This document shows, one piece after another, positions 34,863-46,462 of a DNA stretch of 64,000 nucleotides. A model generated the notes under the pieces. The model saw nothing but the letters and a program-made list of their open reading frames with translations. It did no database searches and was not told where the DNA came from. A program made the position numbers and the translations under genes. The first letter of the stretch is position 1; every line of letters begins with the position of its first letter. The stretch is from Protopterus annectens (taxonomy: Eukaryota; Chordata; Ceratodontiformes; Protopteridae): positions 906,527,071 through 906,591,070 of the forward strand of contig NC_056744.1 in NCBI RefSeq assembly GCF_019279795.1, written 5' to 3'.

Positions 34863-35380
34863 TGGTTGAAAACATGGAAGCTTTGCTGCTTGTCAATTTT
34901 TATGTGATAATACACATCCTGAAGATCTATCGAGCACATCCAATTGTCTTATCCTAAGAACGGAGATATAGACTGAATCATAACCATCCAGAATTTGGTT
35001 TGTTGAACTGATTTGTTCAATACACTGAGATCCATAATTGGTTTCCAGTCCCCTGTTTTCTTTGGCACTAAAAAGAATCTTGAGTAAACTTTGGATCCTA
35101 CTTGGTCTGGTAGGACTGTTTGGATGACTCTTTTGTAAAGCACTTTTTGAATTTCTAAGACTGCTGAATCCCTGTGACTGGGTGGAATGTCCGGGATTCT
35201 CTTTGGTTGTCTGGGATTTTGTAAAAATGGGATATTGTAACCTCTGGTTATAATCCCCTGCATCCAATTGTCCGTTGTTATCTTTTGCCAGGCAAGTAGG
35301 CGCAGGGACAACCATCCTCCAACTGCCTCCAGAGGAAGGCAATCAGACATCCATTCAGCAGTGCTGATAGGAGTTACCAT
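34863..35380 (-). pseudogene. DIRS-type reverse transcriptase, N-terminal part
   Basis: The minus-strand peptide reads VGGWLSLRLLAWQKITTDNW, then IITRGYNIPF, PDIPPSHRDSAVLEIQKVLY, YSRFFLVPKKTGDWKPIMDL and SVLNKSVQQTKFWMV. These are the 'GGRL...W..I..D', 'GY.LPF' and 'FLVPKKdG.wRPI.DL..LN' blocks of DIRS RTs. A frameshift near 34,950 is followed by CSIDLQDVYYHIKIDKQQSF (motif A with its aspartate). The sequence then leaves the element at about 34,860, before the YVDD-like catalytic pair. Not functional. Confidence 0.82.
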
Positions 35381-37790
35381 TGGAAAGAATCCCTGGAACC
35401 CTGGTTTTGTGGGCTACCTCTGCCACAAGCATGATGTCGTTCATTGTAACTCTCCCCTCTGCCCCAGGGGAATCATTGCCATGAGAGTCCTGGAAAGGTC
35501 CTTGGTACTTTTCAAACAGCAGCTTTCCACTCCTCTGGTTCCTGGAGTAATACCATTGAGGAGTGGAAAAGCATATGCCTATGGCAGAAAGAGTCTTTCC
35601 ATCCTTCTCACACCTGGCAAGAGTCTCTTTAACTTTGGGGCTAAAAAAAGGATGCTCCATAAAATGGAGCATTGATGAAAGAAGACTTAAATGGCTCTGC
35701 AAACTCACATAAGAGCATCCAAGCATGTCTCCTCATGGCTAAACCAGAACCTGCTACCCTCATCATTCCTTTAGCTGCATGCACAATAAGTCTCATGGAT
35801 AAGTTGCATATCAAATAAAGGGTTGCTAGCTGAGAAGCTACTTTGGCCTGAACTCCCTCAGCTACTGCTCCTGTTAGAGTATCTGATAGCTCCTTTACCA
35901 GATCTCATGAAATGTGCCATGTAATTCAAGGTCCTAAGGGCAAAGGTCGAGGAACCATATACCTGCTTCCTGAATCTATCCATCATCCTAGACCCTTTAT
36001 TAGGAGGATGAATAGTAGGACTTTCATCAGGAAGATCCATTTTGGGGGCTGCCACTACCACCATGGTATATACTGGTATCCCTTTAGCCCAGTGTTGTTG
36101 GTCATGAGGAGCTGACAAAATACGATCCGGTCTCTTAGGAACTGGCTCAATGACATCAGGTATTTTCCAAGCCCACGCTGCACAATCAATTTAATCAGAT
36201 CATCGGTGGGCACAGAGATCAAAGCAGTAGAGGGTCAGGCATGAAAAGCCTCAAGGTACACCGATCCCTCTGAGGAAAGCTGAAGGGAAGTTCAGCCCCC
36301 CCCTTTGCTTCAGGATTTCTAGAATGTCTCCGAAGGAGACATCTTCTGGGAGATGACTTTGGGGAACCTTCCCCTTCATGGAAATCAGTATCTTCTGTAC
36401 AAGACTCTTCAGGGGAGTCTAAGTGCTTCCTCTTGCACTTCCTCTTTAGGGGTACCTCCTTGATGGGATGGGCTAGAGAGGTGTCTGAAGAGGAAATGAC
36501 CACTATGGTTAGATCCTGAGGCTTGTGTGCTCACTGTCTCAGGGCAGATACTGGATGAAGCTATGGGAGAGGGGTAGGGCAGGGTTGTTGTTCCAATGAA
36601 AGTGGTATCAACTTTGAGCCCACAGTGGACAAGGCCATCTCCATGGCCTGGAAGGTGGGCCCATCCTGTAGAGGAATGGGAGCCCAGAACTGAAATAGAC
36701 TCCTTTGGAACTGTGGTCCTATCCCGCTCCAAGGAGGCCACCTCTGAAGCTGAAGCTGGGGTTGAGCTAACGTGTGCAGAAACCATGAGGAGCATGGATG
36801 GGTCCGATAACACTAGAGTGGAACCATGCTGTCCAGAGCCGGCAACGAAGTTGTGACCCTGGGAGGTCTCCAGTTCAGAGAGAACCAAACAGCTCAAGGC
36901 AATTATTGGTGCTGGAGAAGTAGCGCTGATCGGCCCTGAGACAGTCAAAGCCATAACTGTTCAAACCAAGAATTCTGAAAGCTCAATTAGAGTCAGAGGA
37001 GGAACAATAACTGGTGTAGAGACTGGTAACATTCTGGAGCCAGATAGGCTAGGAGCCATGGAAGTGGACAATCCCTTGCCACCAGGAGTTGGTACACCAG
37101 TCTCAAGAAATCTGATTCTGTGAGGCTCTTAGTGGAATGGACCAAAGAGACTTAGGGGAATGGGGATTCTCTAAGAAGGGGCTTGGAGGTCAGTCTGCAA
37201 AAGGATCTACTGAAGGTGACTATTTGATATGTGGTCTATCATGAAATGAGAACTCCTTCAGTTCCAAAGTTACTGAAACCGAGGAAATAGAAGGCTCCAA
37301 TGTTGCTTGGCCCAAGACAATAGTAGATGCCGAGACTGTTGGTACAGAGGTAGGCACTGCTAGCACTGATGTTGAAGTCAGTTTCCCAGTCAGTTCCGCC
37401 AAAACTTTGGGAACCTGGAAAGTCTTAGCCACTTTAAAGGGTGGTGCCGATGATACTGTCAGCACCTGGCTGCTCCTCTTCTTAGGTCCTACATGCTTGG
37501 AAAAAGAAGAAGGAGAGCTAATATCTATTTTTGATTTGGAAGAACCACATATGGCCTCATCAAAGCTGAGTTTAATAAGACCCTTAAGAATACGTTTATT
37601 TTTTTCTTTCTATGAGGGCCCAGTGACTGAAGCTTTGATAGATGGTGCAGTCTTCTTGAAGATGCATTGGGCCCAAACAATAGACACATAAAGAGTGCCT
37701 GTCAGAGTTAGGTAACTTGCGATCACATTTCTTGTATCTCATGAAGCCAGAAGTACCTCTAGGTTTGGTCTGCCATAATAAAGAAGCAAA
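35381..37790 (-). pseudogene. DIRS-type gag protein, several frameshifts
   Basis: It begins near MRYKKCDRKLPNSDRHSLC at about 37,745, followed by CVYCLGPMHLQEDCTIYQSF. The pattern CxxC..H.xC...H.xxC..C is the cysteine/histidine box at the start of vertebrate DIRS gag proteins. Serine-, threonine- and valine-rich low-complexity sequence fills 37,465-36,409, and a basic stretch (LKRKCKRKHLDSPEES) follows at about 36,430. The C-terminal conserved part reads MDLPDESPTIHPPNKGSRMM and YGSSTFALRTLNYMAHFMRS at 36,040-35,900, then KDGKTLSAIGI near 35,600. At least three frame changes are needed. It would package element RNA. Confidence 0.72.
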
Positions 37791-38000
37791 AAACACACAA
37801 AGGAAAATAGAAGAGTAGTTTAATGTTTCAAAGCCTTTTCTTTTTTTTAGGTAGATAGAAGAAAGAGTCATACCAACAATGGTATAAAAGATTTACCTAA
37901 CAGTAAAGTACAATAGGAAAGAAAAGAACAGTACCAAAGAAAATACCATTATGGCAAGGAGAAAAAAAATACCAACGATGGTATGACAGGGAAAAACTGT

Positions 38001-38479
38001 TCATGTTAAAGGTAAAAGCAGAAATTGAGGAGCTGGGTGAATAAAGAAAGGAACAAGGAATCCTGAATAAAGAGTTTAACAGAGAAAAACACAATTTGTA
38101 GAAATATAGCTTCCTCGACAGCTGTAGGATAGACACATCTAGCACTAAAAGTGGCAAACGAAATCGGAGGTAATCCTGTGAGGAGCATTATGGGTAGAGC
38201 TAAACTCAAGAGTTTTTGGAGAGTGTGAGCTGAAATAATGGCACCAAAATATGGAACTGAACCCACAGTCAAGGATTAAGTGGACTGACATCAGATCATA
38301 AATTATCTAAAAAAATATTATGTGGTGGCAAAGAACCTGCCAACCTCAAGCAGAGAGAAAACACCCTGAACCCCTGTGTTTGAGTAACAAATACAGGGTT
38401 GTTTTACTTTAGAGAAAAGATTATCTGATTCTGCAAATTTCTGATGAACATTATTTCATTTGACATAATGCATTTCTGC
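38001..38479. other. No gene recognised
   Basis: Sequence upstream of the DIRS gag. It may include the element's missing left terminal repeat, but no partner was found. Confidence 0.4.
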
Positions 38480-38745
38480 AGTTGTCACAGTGGTACATTG
38501 TCTAGCATTGCTGCTTCATAGTGCTTGGTTCCACAATTCATTTTCTTGCTGAGATACCTTGTGTGTGGAGCCTGCATGTCCTCTTTGTGTCCATGCTGGT
38601 TTTCAATGCGTGCTTTAGTTTCCTTTCTCATCCCAAAGATATGCTGGGGTGGACTGCCCGTTATCCAAATTGCCCAAAAGTGTCTGTGTAGTGTGTGATT
38701 GATTATGTGAGTGTGTCTGTCTGTCTGTTTAGGTGTGTGTATATA
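38480..38745 (+). mobile_element. Old SINE related to the 50.8-kb family
   Basis: The text runs GTGGTACATTGTCTAGCATT, TTCTTGCTGAGATACC, then TTTCCTTTCTCATCCCAAAG, AAATTGCCCAAAAGTG and a TGAGTGTGTCTGTCTGTCTG tail. The same order of blocks is found in the SINE at 50,830. Here it is heavily mutated and lacks a visible duplication. Confidence 0.6.
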
Positions 38746-38867
38746 TGCATCCTGAAATAAATGTATCAGTATTTCTCTGCCTTATACTCACTGAAATAAT
38801 GTGCAATATTCACATGTGAAATAGGTATAAGTTCATATAAAGTTTAAAAGCAACTAAAGAAGCCTTC

Positions 38868-39000
38868 ACCCAAACAGGGACTTGAGCCCTGGACTCCTAC
38901 ATTAAAAGTGAAATGTTTTACCAACTGAGTTATCCAGAACTCTAAAACCTACAACCTTCTGAACCAAAGTTTAGTGTGTTACCATTCGAGCTTCTGAGAC
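38868..39000 (-). pseudogene. Two tandem tRNA-like sequences (Gln-like then Lys-like)
   Basis: On the minus strand, 38,943-38,868 reads TGGATAACTCAGTTGGTAAA, an anticodon-loop-like ACTTTTAAT, then TCCAGGGCTCAAGTCCCTG. This closely follows tRNA-Lys(UUU), but the acceptor stem does not pair. Directly upstream, 39,000-38,945 reads CTCGAATGGTAACACACTAA, CTTTGGTTC and GGTTTTAGAGTTC, loosely like tRNA-Gln. Neither has an intact cloverleaf, so these are pseudogenes or the head of a dimeric tRNA-derived SINE. Confidence 0.55.
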
Positions 39001-39460
39001 TGCTTTGCTGTGTGCTACTATAGGTTCCAACTTCACCATGATCCTGAACATGACAAAAGCCGGTATCAGAAAATGAATGAACCATTTCTGTCACAAGTAT
39101 TAAACATCACTGCAGAGTTATATGGCAATCTGTAGTGCTTCTCTGTTGTCTACATTAAACTAGAAGGGCAATTTTACAGTCAAGTCTTAATACAGCTCTA
39201 AAAAGAATTTTGTTATTGTTACGAAAAAGATCAAGTCCATGATTTTTTTTGAGAATCCTGCCAGACACTTTGTGTTCCTTCTTTAATGGGCCATCAAAAG
39301 TCCAGATAACACACATCTTGAAAAGTACAGCATTTAAGTACCATAGTATTTGGCTTGATCTTTCATTAGTTTAGTCTGCATATTAGTGTGCTAGTTTTCT
39401 ACATTTTGGGTTAAGCAGGATGCTGATATAAAATCAGCAGATTGTTGAACCATACGCACG

Positions 39461-39486
39461 TGCGCACACACACACACACATGTATG

Positions 39487-39530
<44 letters not shown>
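39461..39530. repeat. (CA)n(TA)n microsatellite
   Basis: CA repeats, three GTAT units and a TA tract in series. Confidence 0.95.
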
Positions 39531-39534
<4 letters not shown>

Positions 39535-40903
39535 AACTATAGTAATTTGGTATTCGGTGTCTAATTAAAATATGAACTCACATTAAAATCTCACATTCAG
39601 ACTTGTTTTATGGACTTGACAAACTACATAGAGCAAAAGCTACTGATCCATGCTATTTGTATGAAAGCAAAAATACAACTACTTCCTGCTTATTCTGCTG
39701 GGCTTGCTTACTGCTAATAAAATAAGTTGTGTGACATTCACACCTCTGGGATGTCTACTACAATTCTTACATTAATATTCCATTGTAGCATATAGGTAGT
39801 ATCTATTGTGCGCTCCTTAGAAAATTCTTTACTATAATTAAGGCAAACTGCATTTGCCTGAAATGATAATGAATCTACCTTTCACCTAGCACAAAGAAGG
39901 CATGTGAGCTACATCTTTTTTATCATAGGACTCCAGATACAAATATTTGTTGAAACACTAGGGTGAATGACACTTGCCTTAAATAATTCTCACCTTACGT
40001 TATCCCTAAATATCACCTGTGGGTGTTGTGATGTATAAATGTTAGCCTGTCACCACTTCTGCTACTAACAACATAAGGTTTTGGTATATTATTTTGCATT
40101 ACTTATATGTATTTGTTTCCATTCATCCTGCCATTTGTTGTTAATTCATTTTACTATATAGTTGACATATCTTTTCATTATTTTTGACATGTGAAAGCAC
40201 TAGGATAGTAATGGAAAAACTGACCATTTTGCCTCTGTGCTGATATGTAGCTGAAATGAGCTAAATGGGTTAGTTTACTTACCAAAGAAACAAACATTGT
40301 AAATAAATTCTTTATTCCAGTCAGCAGGCTCCAAAATTCTTTCTCCAACATATCTCTTTCAGTGACTGTTTAACCCATAATAACCTTCATTATTTTATTC
40401 TTTTTGAGTTATTCACAATTCAAATTTCATCCCTGGGTTCTAGTCGCCCCTTGTACAACAAAATATGTACTCTAATGTCCCTTAACTAACATCATTGAGA
40501 ATCAAGACAACAGCTGCCTCTTCTGTTCAGAATATCCTTGCCCTGCCTAACACCTATGGAGTGCTAACAAATTAAACCCACTCAAACATTTTTAAGCTTT
40601 ATCACAATGTGGCTTCATTTGCATATCTTCTATGACATTTACTACTAATTTTGCCACTAGTTTGAAGAAAAATCTACTAGGTCATTTTTGTAACCCACGC
40701 CATACATATTATGTTACTAAAAACCCTATTCCTAACAATTCTTCTGTTCAGATGATACTATATCTCTGTTTTGTTAACAGGGTTTACTGACAGTGGGATA
40801 GAAGTTTTCAATGTTTGCTCTTTTTGCATTCACTCATTTATGCATGTGCTCTTTTTTCTCTCATTTGTGTCACCCTGTTATATAGTCAACCAATGGTGAT
40901 ATA

Positions 40904-40951
40904 ATGGTGTGTGTGTGTGTATATACATCTGTGTGTGTGTGTGTGTGTGTA
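40904..40951. repeat. (TG)n microsatellite
   Basis: Two TG blocks separated by ATATACATC. Confidence 0.92.
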
Positions 40952-41264
40952 TTAATATGATTCTGGCTGCTAAAAAGGACACTTGGATAAAGATCAGATT
41001 CTTAAATGAGTTGCAAGAACAGAAATATTGATCTAGTTTTCTGTCAAAAACTTAAACATTTTGAGCAGTTCAATGTGCTTATCTTGCAATTCACTTCAAT
41101 ACCAATCCTCATATTGTTCCAGAAAATTCCTTAATGGCATACTTTTTTTCTGTCATACCTGGAAATAAACTTTGAAAAATTACTTTATCAGACATAGAAA
41201 TCGCATACATTCTTGTTTACTTTCTGGCAAAACCTATGACTGAGAGAGTACTGTTGTTGATATA

Positions 41265-42585
41265 GTTCATAGGTGTTTTCTAGGCTAACGACCACAAGAG
41301 CCTTTTTAAGTCTAGCCATCCATCCCAAATCTCTGACAAGTTCTGATACCCTTGATAAGTATAAGCATGGGCCTGGGAGATGAACCATTTACAGGTTACT
41401 TTCTGTCCATTAAAGACATAGGTACCAAACCAGGGACAAATTTCTGGTTTCCCATTCAATTATCCAAGTTGCACTTGAATTGGATTAGGGAGGAACTCTG
41501 CTTCACAAGGATGGGGAACCTGTTCCATAGATGGGGTAGTCTCTGGGATACATACCTATGTTCTCTAGCAGGTCCTATTTATATCACAGGCAAGGTTTAA
41601 ATCTTTAGGATGCGTAATTCTGATGCTGTTTGTTTTGTGGATATGCAGGAGGTCCATCAGAGTGGGGTCTGACAATGCTCTGTATAGATCCCCCCTCAAA
41701 AGCCTGTAGGAGACAGAATACAGGGATAGGGTCTTGAGGCGGTCTTCATAGGAAATATTACTTACGCCATGTATTATTTTAGTGAGGAACCTCTGTGGCC
41801 ATTCCAATTGTTGGATATGCCTGGCTAGGTATGTACCAAAGGGGTCACTGTACTCAATGATAGGTCTGATGAATGCAGAATACAGTGGAACAATGACTTC
41901 CTTGGACTTAGATGCCATACCTTTGTTTATAATTTGCCCAACATAGAATTATTTCCTCACCACTGTATACACATAATGATCAAGGGTTAGATTACTATGT
42001 ATGTGTGTCCCTAATTCCCTGGCATCTGGGTCAACTCTAAGGGGTGTGTTGTTAATATGATAGTTACCAGGGATGGATGACTTCCCAAAGGATACTATTA
42101 TGCATTTCTTGACATTTAGTTTTAGTCCATGGCTCTGACACCAGTTGTTTGTCTGCCTCAGCCCCTCCTGGAGAACATTTGTGTCCTTGTGAGATTCAAT
42201 GACAGCTCCTAAATTGCAATCATCTGCAAATTTAGTCAGCCAGAGACCACTGACATTTGGCCTTGACTTCTGAGAAGTAAATGCCAAAAAGGAGCGTTCC
42301 AAGGATTGATCCCTGAGGGAATTCACTTGTGACTGGCCTCTTTGTAGAGGTGGACTCTCCAATTCTAACGTCCTGGGTCCTGTTTGTGAGCCAGTTGGCT
42401 ATCCACCAGGTGACATATGGGTTTGTACCTAACCTCTTGAGTTTATCAACAATATCCGAGTGGGGTATTGTGTTAAATGCCTTGGCTAGATCAAGGTAGG
42501 CAGTGTGAATGGCTTTACCCTCATCCATTTGTTTGGTGATCTTCTGAAAGGAGTCAACCAGGTTGAGTAGTGAAGCCATATGATA
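41265..42585 (-). mobile_element. 5'-truncated CR1, subfamily different from the 11-22 kb copy
   Basis: The minus-strand 3' end GGTCGTTAGCCTAGAAAACACCTATGAAC matches the CR1 tail in pattern. Coding sequence starts inside the RT at about 42,579 and no 5' part is present. Its amino acids differ from the 11-kb copy at many positions, for example VTWWIANWLTNRTQ against VTRWVANWLTDRTK, so it belongs to another CR1 lineage or is older. Confidence 0.85.
41565..42579 (-). pseudogene. CR1 reverse transcriptase, C-terminal part
   Basis: Blocks in order are AYLDLAKAFNTIPHSDIVDK (FD changed to FN), NPYVTWWIANWLTN, FPQGSILGTLLFGIYFSE, TKFADDCNLG with the catalytic DD, SHGLKLNVKKCI, IIEYSDPFGTYLARHIQQLE and LRIT-like HPKDLNLACDINRTC. 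The frame changes near 42,300 and again near 41,930, so no complete product can form. The rest of the C-terminus is decayed down to 41,345. Confidence 0.85.
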
Positions 42586-44784
42586 TGTGAGTATACATAG
42601 AATTACAAAATCTTAATAAAGCTATAAAAATGGAACATTATTCACATCACAGAACTGAAAAAGTAATTTCTGCTATGCCATATACAAAGTATTTATCTGC
42701 AGTTAATGCCAACCAGGGATGTTAGAGAATTAACCTTGAAAAACAAAGTTTCTAGCTGTATACATCTAATATGCTTATAAAACAATATAGGCTCCTCATA
42801 TTTTCATTAACTACTTTCATCAGTACCTGAGGTGTTTCAGAGAGATGTAAACATGATCAGGGCTTTTGAAGAAGTTGTTACTATTACTGATACTGTACTG
42901 GAATCAGTATGGCCAAAGAAGAACATGAAAAAAGACTGATTCACTTACTGAATAGACAAAGACAGTACAACCTCAAGCTAAACAAGAGCAAATGTAAAAT
43001 AATAGTGGCAGAGCAAAGATACACGGGCCATGTTCTGACTTCAGAGGACTTGAGACCGACAATAAAAAAAAGCTGTTCTATGATATGAATGCCTTCTGCA
43101 CCACTAGGATATAAATGACCAGTTATGACACTTCTACCTGGAAACAGGAAAGTGGAAGTAGGCCAGTGTGTTACAAGTATTAATATGAGGTAGACATACT
43201 AGCTAATCCATTAAAGTAATCACAAGCACATGTAAAAGTATTAACTGATATGCAGGAGTGCTAAAGTGAACTTACAATGAAGGCAATAAAAATGTGATGG
43301 GACTTATGGAATTCCTGAATGATTTCAAAAAGACTATTTAAAATGAATGGCGGAGGTCCTTTTTCAGAGCCTACAATCTGTATAACAATCTGTATAACAA
43401 GAAAATTAATTAGAATATATAGATTAATTCCAATGCTCTTGAATGCAAATTATCCATCTCAGCCTTTTCCAGTCGTCGAGGGGTACATTTCTATATAACC
43501 TAGAACCCCTATATTCCTTATATTACAATAAAGGACAGACAATGATAATTAGAATAATTGCCTAGACTACAGAGAACAGTTCCCATAGACTACAATGTAG
43601 CAGTATGAGTCAGAATAGCAAATTACAGTAAAACCAAATTATTTTCTGTTTTAGTATGTGCTAGTACTATTAATCATTTTCTCTGTGATATTATGGTCTA
43701 TGTGGAAGTTACTACTATTACAACAATGAAACTATATCTAGAGCCTTAGTAGATTTTTTTTATCATCACCAGAACTAATAAATTATATTAATGGACATTA
43801 TAATGTTCACAATCAATGACATTCAGTGTTTATTCATAATAAAAATTATTTTGTAACTGGACCCGAGATATTCATAATGAGTACTGTAAGCACTTCAGAT
43901 CAGTGACATTATTAAAACGTGAAAATACTGCTTTTTTTTTCTGTACAAATAACTTGCATAATAAGACTTCTAGAACACTCAGAGCTTTTCTTCTTTAAGT
44001 AATAGTTATGTTTAGTAGAAGATCTTTCCAACAAAGTAGACATAACAGGGTCAATAGACAAAGTATAAGTAGGCATATTGTCAAGGTGCCTATGTCATTT
44101 GTCAGAATATTTCCTTTTTTCTGAGGTATGGTGATCTCATATTTATTATAAACAAGTCTGGGGAATGTGGGGAGCTTGCCTACCACATTAGAAGGTGCAA
44201 TGATACTTGCCATTCTGCAAAAAAAAAAAAAAAACTTTAAAAAAAGAACAGCAATGCTAAACATTTTCTGTTTCTCATTTTTGTAGTTTTTTTCTTGTAA
44301 TTCTGATTCCCACACTTTGTAGTTTTGGAATTACAAGAGACAGCCTTAGCCTATATAAAGGGGTAGTATAAGATGGTATCCTTACTTGCTTCAGCCTTGT
44401 GGATAGCATATTTCCAACAAATTTGTATGAGAAATACATATATAACTACCTATTGCATAGTTCATAATTATTCCAATGCAAGACCTTTTGGGGTGCACTT
44501 TTCTGAAACACCATGCAGACTGTATAGTGTGGTAGTAATTTCTGAATTCCACATATTGTTTCTATGTTTTTTTTTTTAAAAAAATAAAAGTTTTCCTTCC
44601 ATGCTACTTTCCTAAAAGGTGATTTTTAAAAACTGTTTCATTTACATTGACAGATGAAACAACACTACAGCATGATGATGTCACTGATGATGATAATTAT
44701 AACATTTCTGGCCTATAACATATTTTACAAATGCAAACTTTCTCCTTGTTCTAATGCTTTTGTTACTGACCTGGGTTTATTTAA
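42586..44784. other. No gene recognised
   Basis: AT-rich sequence with no convincing ORF or repeat family. A 106-codon frame at 43,995-44,315 (minus) contains a hydrophobic stretch but matches nothing known to me and begins in a long A run. Confidence 0.45.
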
Positions 44785-45452
44785 GCAATAACCCATGCCT
44801 GGGTGTGGGTAATGCTGGATTTACCCACGGTTGGTGTGGTTTGGTCACGAGGGCAAAGCCTGAGTGACCAAACAAAGACAACCGTGAGTAAATCCAGCAT
44901 TGCCCATGCTCAGAAGTGGGTTATTGCTATTATACGACATTAAGGAAAAAAATATTTACTTTTCTTAAATAATGGCATTGCATAATGCCTCCGTGTTGCC
45001 CTTCCGCAGATGTCCAGTATCCTGCAGCAGTTCTGATGTACTGCACATGCATATGCTTACGCAGTACATCAGAGCTGTATGTGGAAGCAACAGAGAAAGG
45101 AAGATCTACATTGCTTTTTTTAAAGCGGTCTCACTATGTTAAATGAGTTTAACATAGCGAGATATCTTTAAAAAAAGGAAAGGAAGATCTCCATTCCCTT
45201 TTTTAAAGCTGTCTCGCTATGTTAAACTCATTTAACATAGTGAGATATTTTTAAAAAAGCAATGGAGAAAGGAAGATCTCCGTTGCATTTTTTTAAAGAT
45301 ATTTCGCTATGTTAAATGAGTTTAACATAGCGAGATTGCAGCAACGGAGCTCTTCCGTTCTCCTTTGCTACCTAACACAAAAAAAAAAATCAAGACTTAT
45401 ACTAATGGAAAAAGTCTGGGTGACCGGACCTTTTTCCATTAGTATAAGTTGG
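44785..45452. repeat. Cluster of large palindromes, candidate foldback element
   Basis: Six hairpin-forming inverted repeats lie within 670 bases. At 44,785-44,927 a 143-base imperfect hairpin has ends GCAATAACCCA and TGGGTTATTGC. At 45,031-45,074 is CTGATGTACTGC..GCAGTACATCAG. Three tandem units of about 87 bases, at 45,127, 45,211 and 45,302, are each centred on CTATGTTAAA(T/C)(G/T)(A)GTTTAACATAG-type palindromes with flanking TTTTTTAAAG arms. At 45,396-45,450 is ACTTATACTAATGGAAAAAG and its complement. No ORF is present. A non-autonomous foldback transposon is the most likely explanation, but no target-site duplication was identified. Confidence 0.7.
45127..45338. repeat. Three tandem about 87-base units, each a palindrome
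   Basis: Each unit carries GGAAGATCTCC(A/G)TT, a T-rich run ending TTTAAAG, and a 34-36 base palindrome of the form TCTCGCTATGTTAAAC and its complement. The central bases differ between units (TGAG or CTCA), i.e. the middle unit has the inverted centre. Spacing between palindromes is 84 and 91 bases. Confidence 0.85.
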
Positions 45453-46462
45453 ATTTACAATAGGCATGGTGACCAATCAGCATGCACGTTGTGGAATATT
45501 AATGGGGGGGAGGTCATTGTATAATTAACTTTAACTTATTGTTTTGTATATCATACCTTTATGCATTTTTTTCAGAACTCATACATTTTATTAGTATCTC
45601 TTTTATTAGAATGTTTATGAGAATTCTTTTCACAGTTGTTTATATAATGATGTTTTTTCTTGGTTGTTTTTTTACTTTGCCTTGTATTCTTTTTAACACT
45701 GTTACTTTTACAGTGGGTTATGCTTAAATTTTTATAATACTACAGCATTTTGAATGATCTCTAAAATTTACTTTTTTATTTTCTAGCTAGTGGATATTCA
45801 TTTAGTAACCCTTACTCCAATGTTTTTGTAACCCTTACTCAAGTACTTTTTTTTATTTATTTTTGTTTTTTTTGTTTATTTATACTATTTACTGCACTTT
45901 GTATTACCTGCCCTCTACATTAATACTGCATTTATATACAGTGTACTAAACTATACTGTTGTACTACAATTGTCTGCCTTACTGTGCCTGTGAAATTATA
46001 GTTTACTGTTGTTTTTACTATTTGCTATTTTTACTGTTAAGTATTTGTGGGTACTTTTCACTGCTGCAAATTAATCTGTTCTGCTTGTTCTGATTTTCCC
46101 TCCAAGCAGTGTTAAAATAACTGATTTGTCTGCTGTTTAAAACATTTTTAGAGTCTCCTTGCTGTGTTTCTGCTGTTTAAAATGTTTTTAGGGTCTTACT
46201 GTTATTTTACTACTGTGTTAAACATCCTCTAGTGCTTCCCACTGAAACCAGGGTAGCTAGTAGCTGTTGCATTGTCCAGATACAGGTTTGCTGCATCTGG
46301 GTCTGTTTGTAGTGGCTGTTTGTTCTGAGCACATTTTCCAGGCTATCTTTAATTGGAAAGGGCCCTTCTGCACTCTAGTGAGAGAAGTGTACTGATTGGA
46401 ACCTGTCTGGCAAAGGGTGGTTGGTCTAGGGCTTGGAATAAGCATCCTCATTGGTCCTTTTG
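45453..46462. other. No gene recognised
   Basis: T-rich DNA between the palindrome cluster and a CR1 fragment. A 13-base theme around 'CTGCTGTTTAAAA(C/T)(A/G)TTTTTAG' is repeated twice at about 46,130 and 46,170. Confidence 0.45.

Larger units (their letters stand above)
34860..38000 (-). mobile_element. DIRS-like retrotransposon, 3'-truncated
   Basis: On the minus strand a gag-type protein (about 37,790-35,381) is followed by the start of a DIRS-type reverse transcriptase (35,380-34,863). The RT stops just after motif A, and RNase H and the tyrosine recombinase are missing. No inverted terminal repeats were identified. Two small palindromic words (TACCAACAATGGTA at 37,872 and TACCAACGATGGTA at 37,969) lie upstream of gag. 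The element would normally integrate with a tyrosine recombinase and make no target-site duplication. Confidence 0.75.
39001..41264. other. No gene recognised; two microsatellites
   Basis: About 2.3 kb of AT-rich sequence without recognisable genes. Compound CA/TA repeats are at 39,461-39,530 and TG repeats at 40,904-40,951. Confidence 0.45.

Noticed and set aside
35268-35675. 135-codon plus-strand frame
   Set aside because: It is the antisense of the DIRS gag/RT, which explains the same bases with recognised motifs.
36596-36856. 86-codon plus-strand frame
   Set aside because: It is antisense to the low-complexity part of the DIRS gag.
38868-38943. Functional tRNA-Lys gene
   Set aside because: The T-arm and anticodon loop are good, but the acceptor stem does not pair and several stem positions are mismatched.
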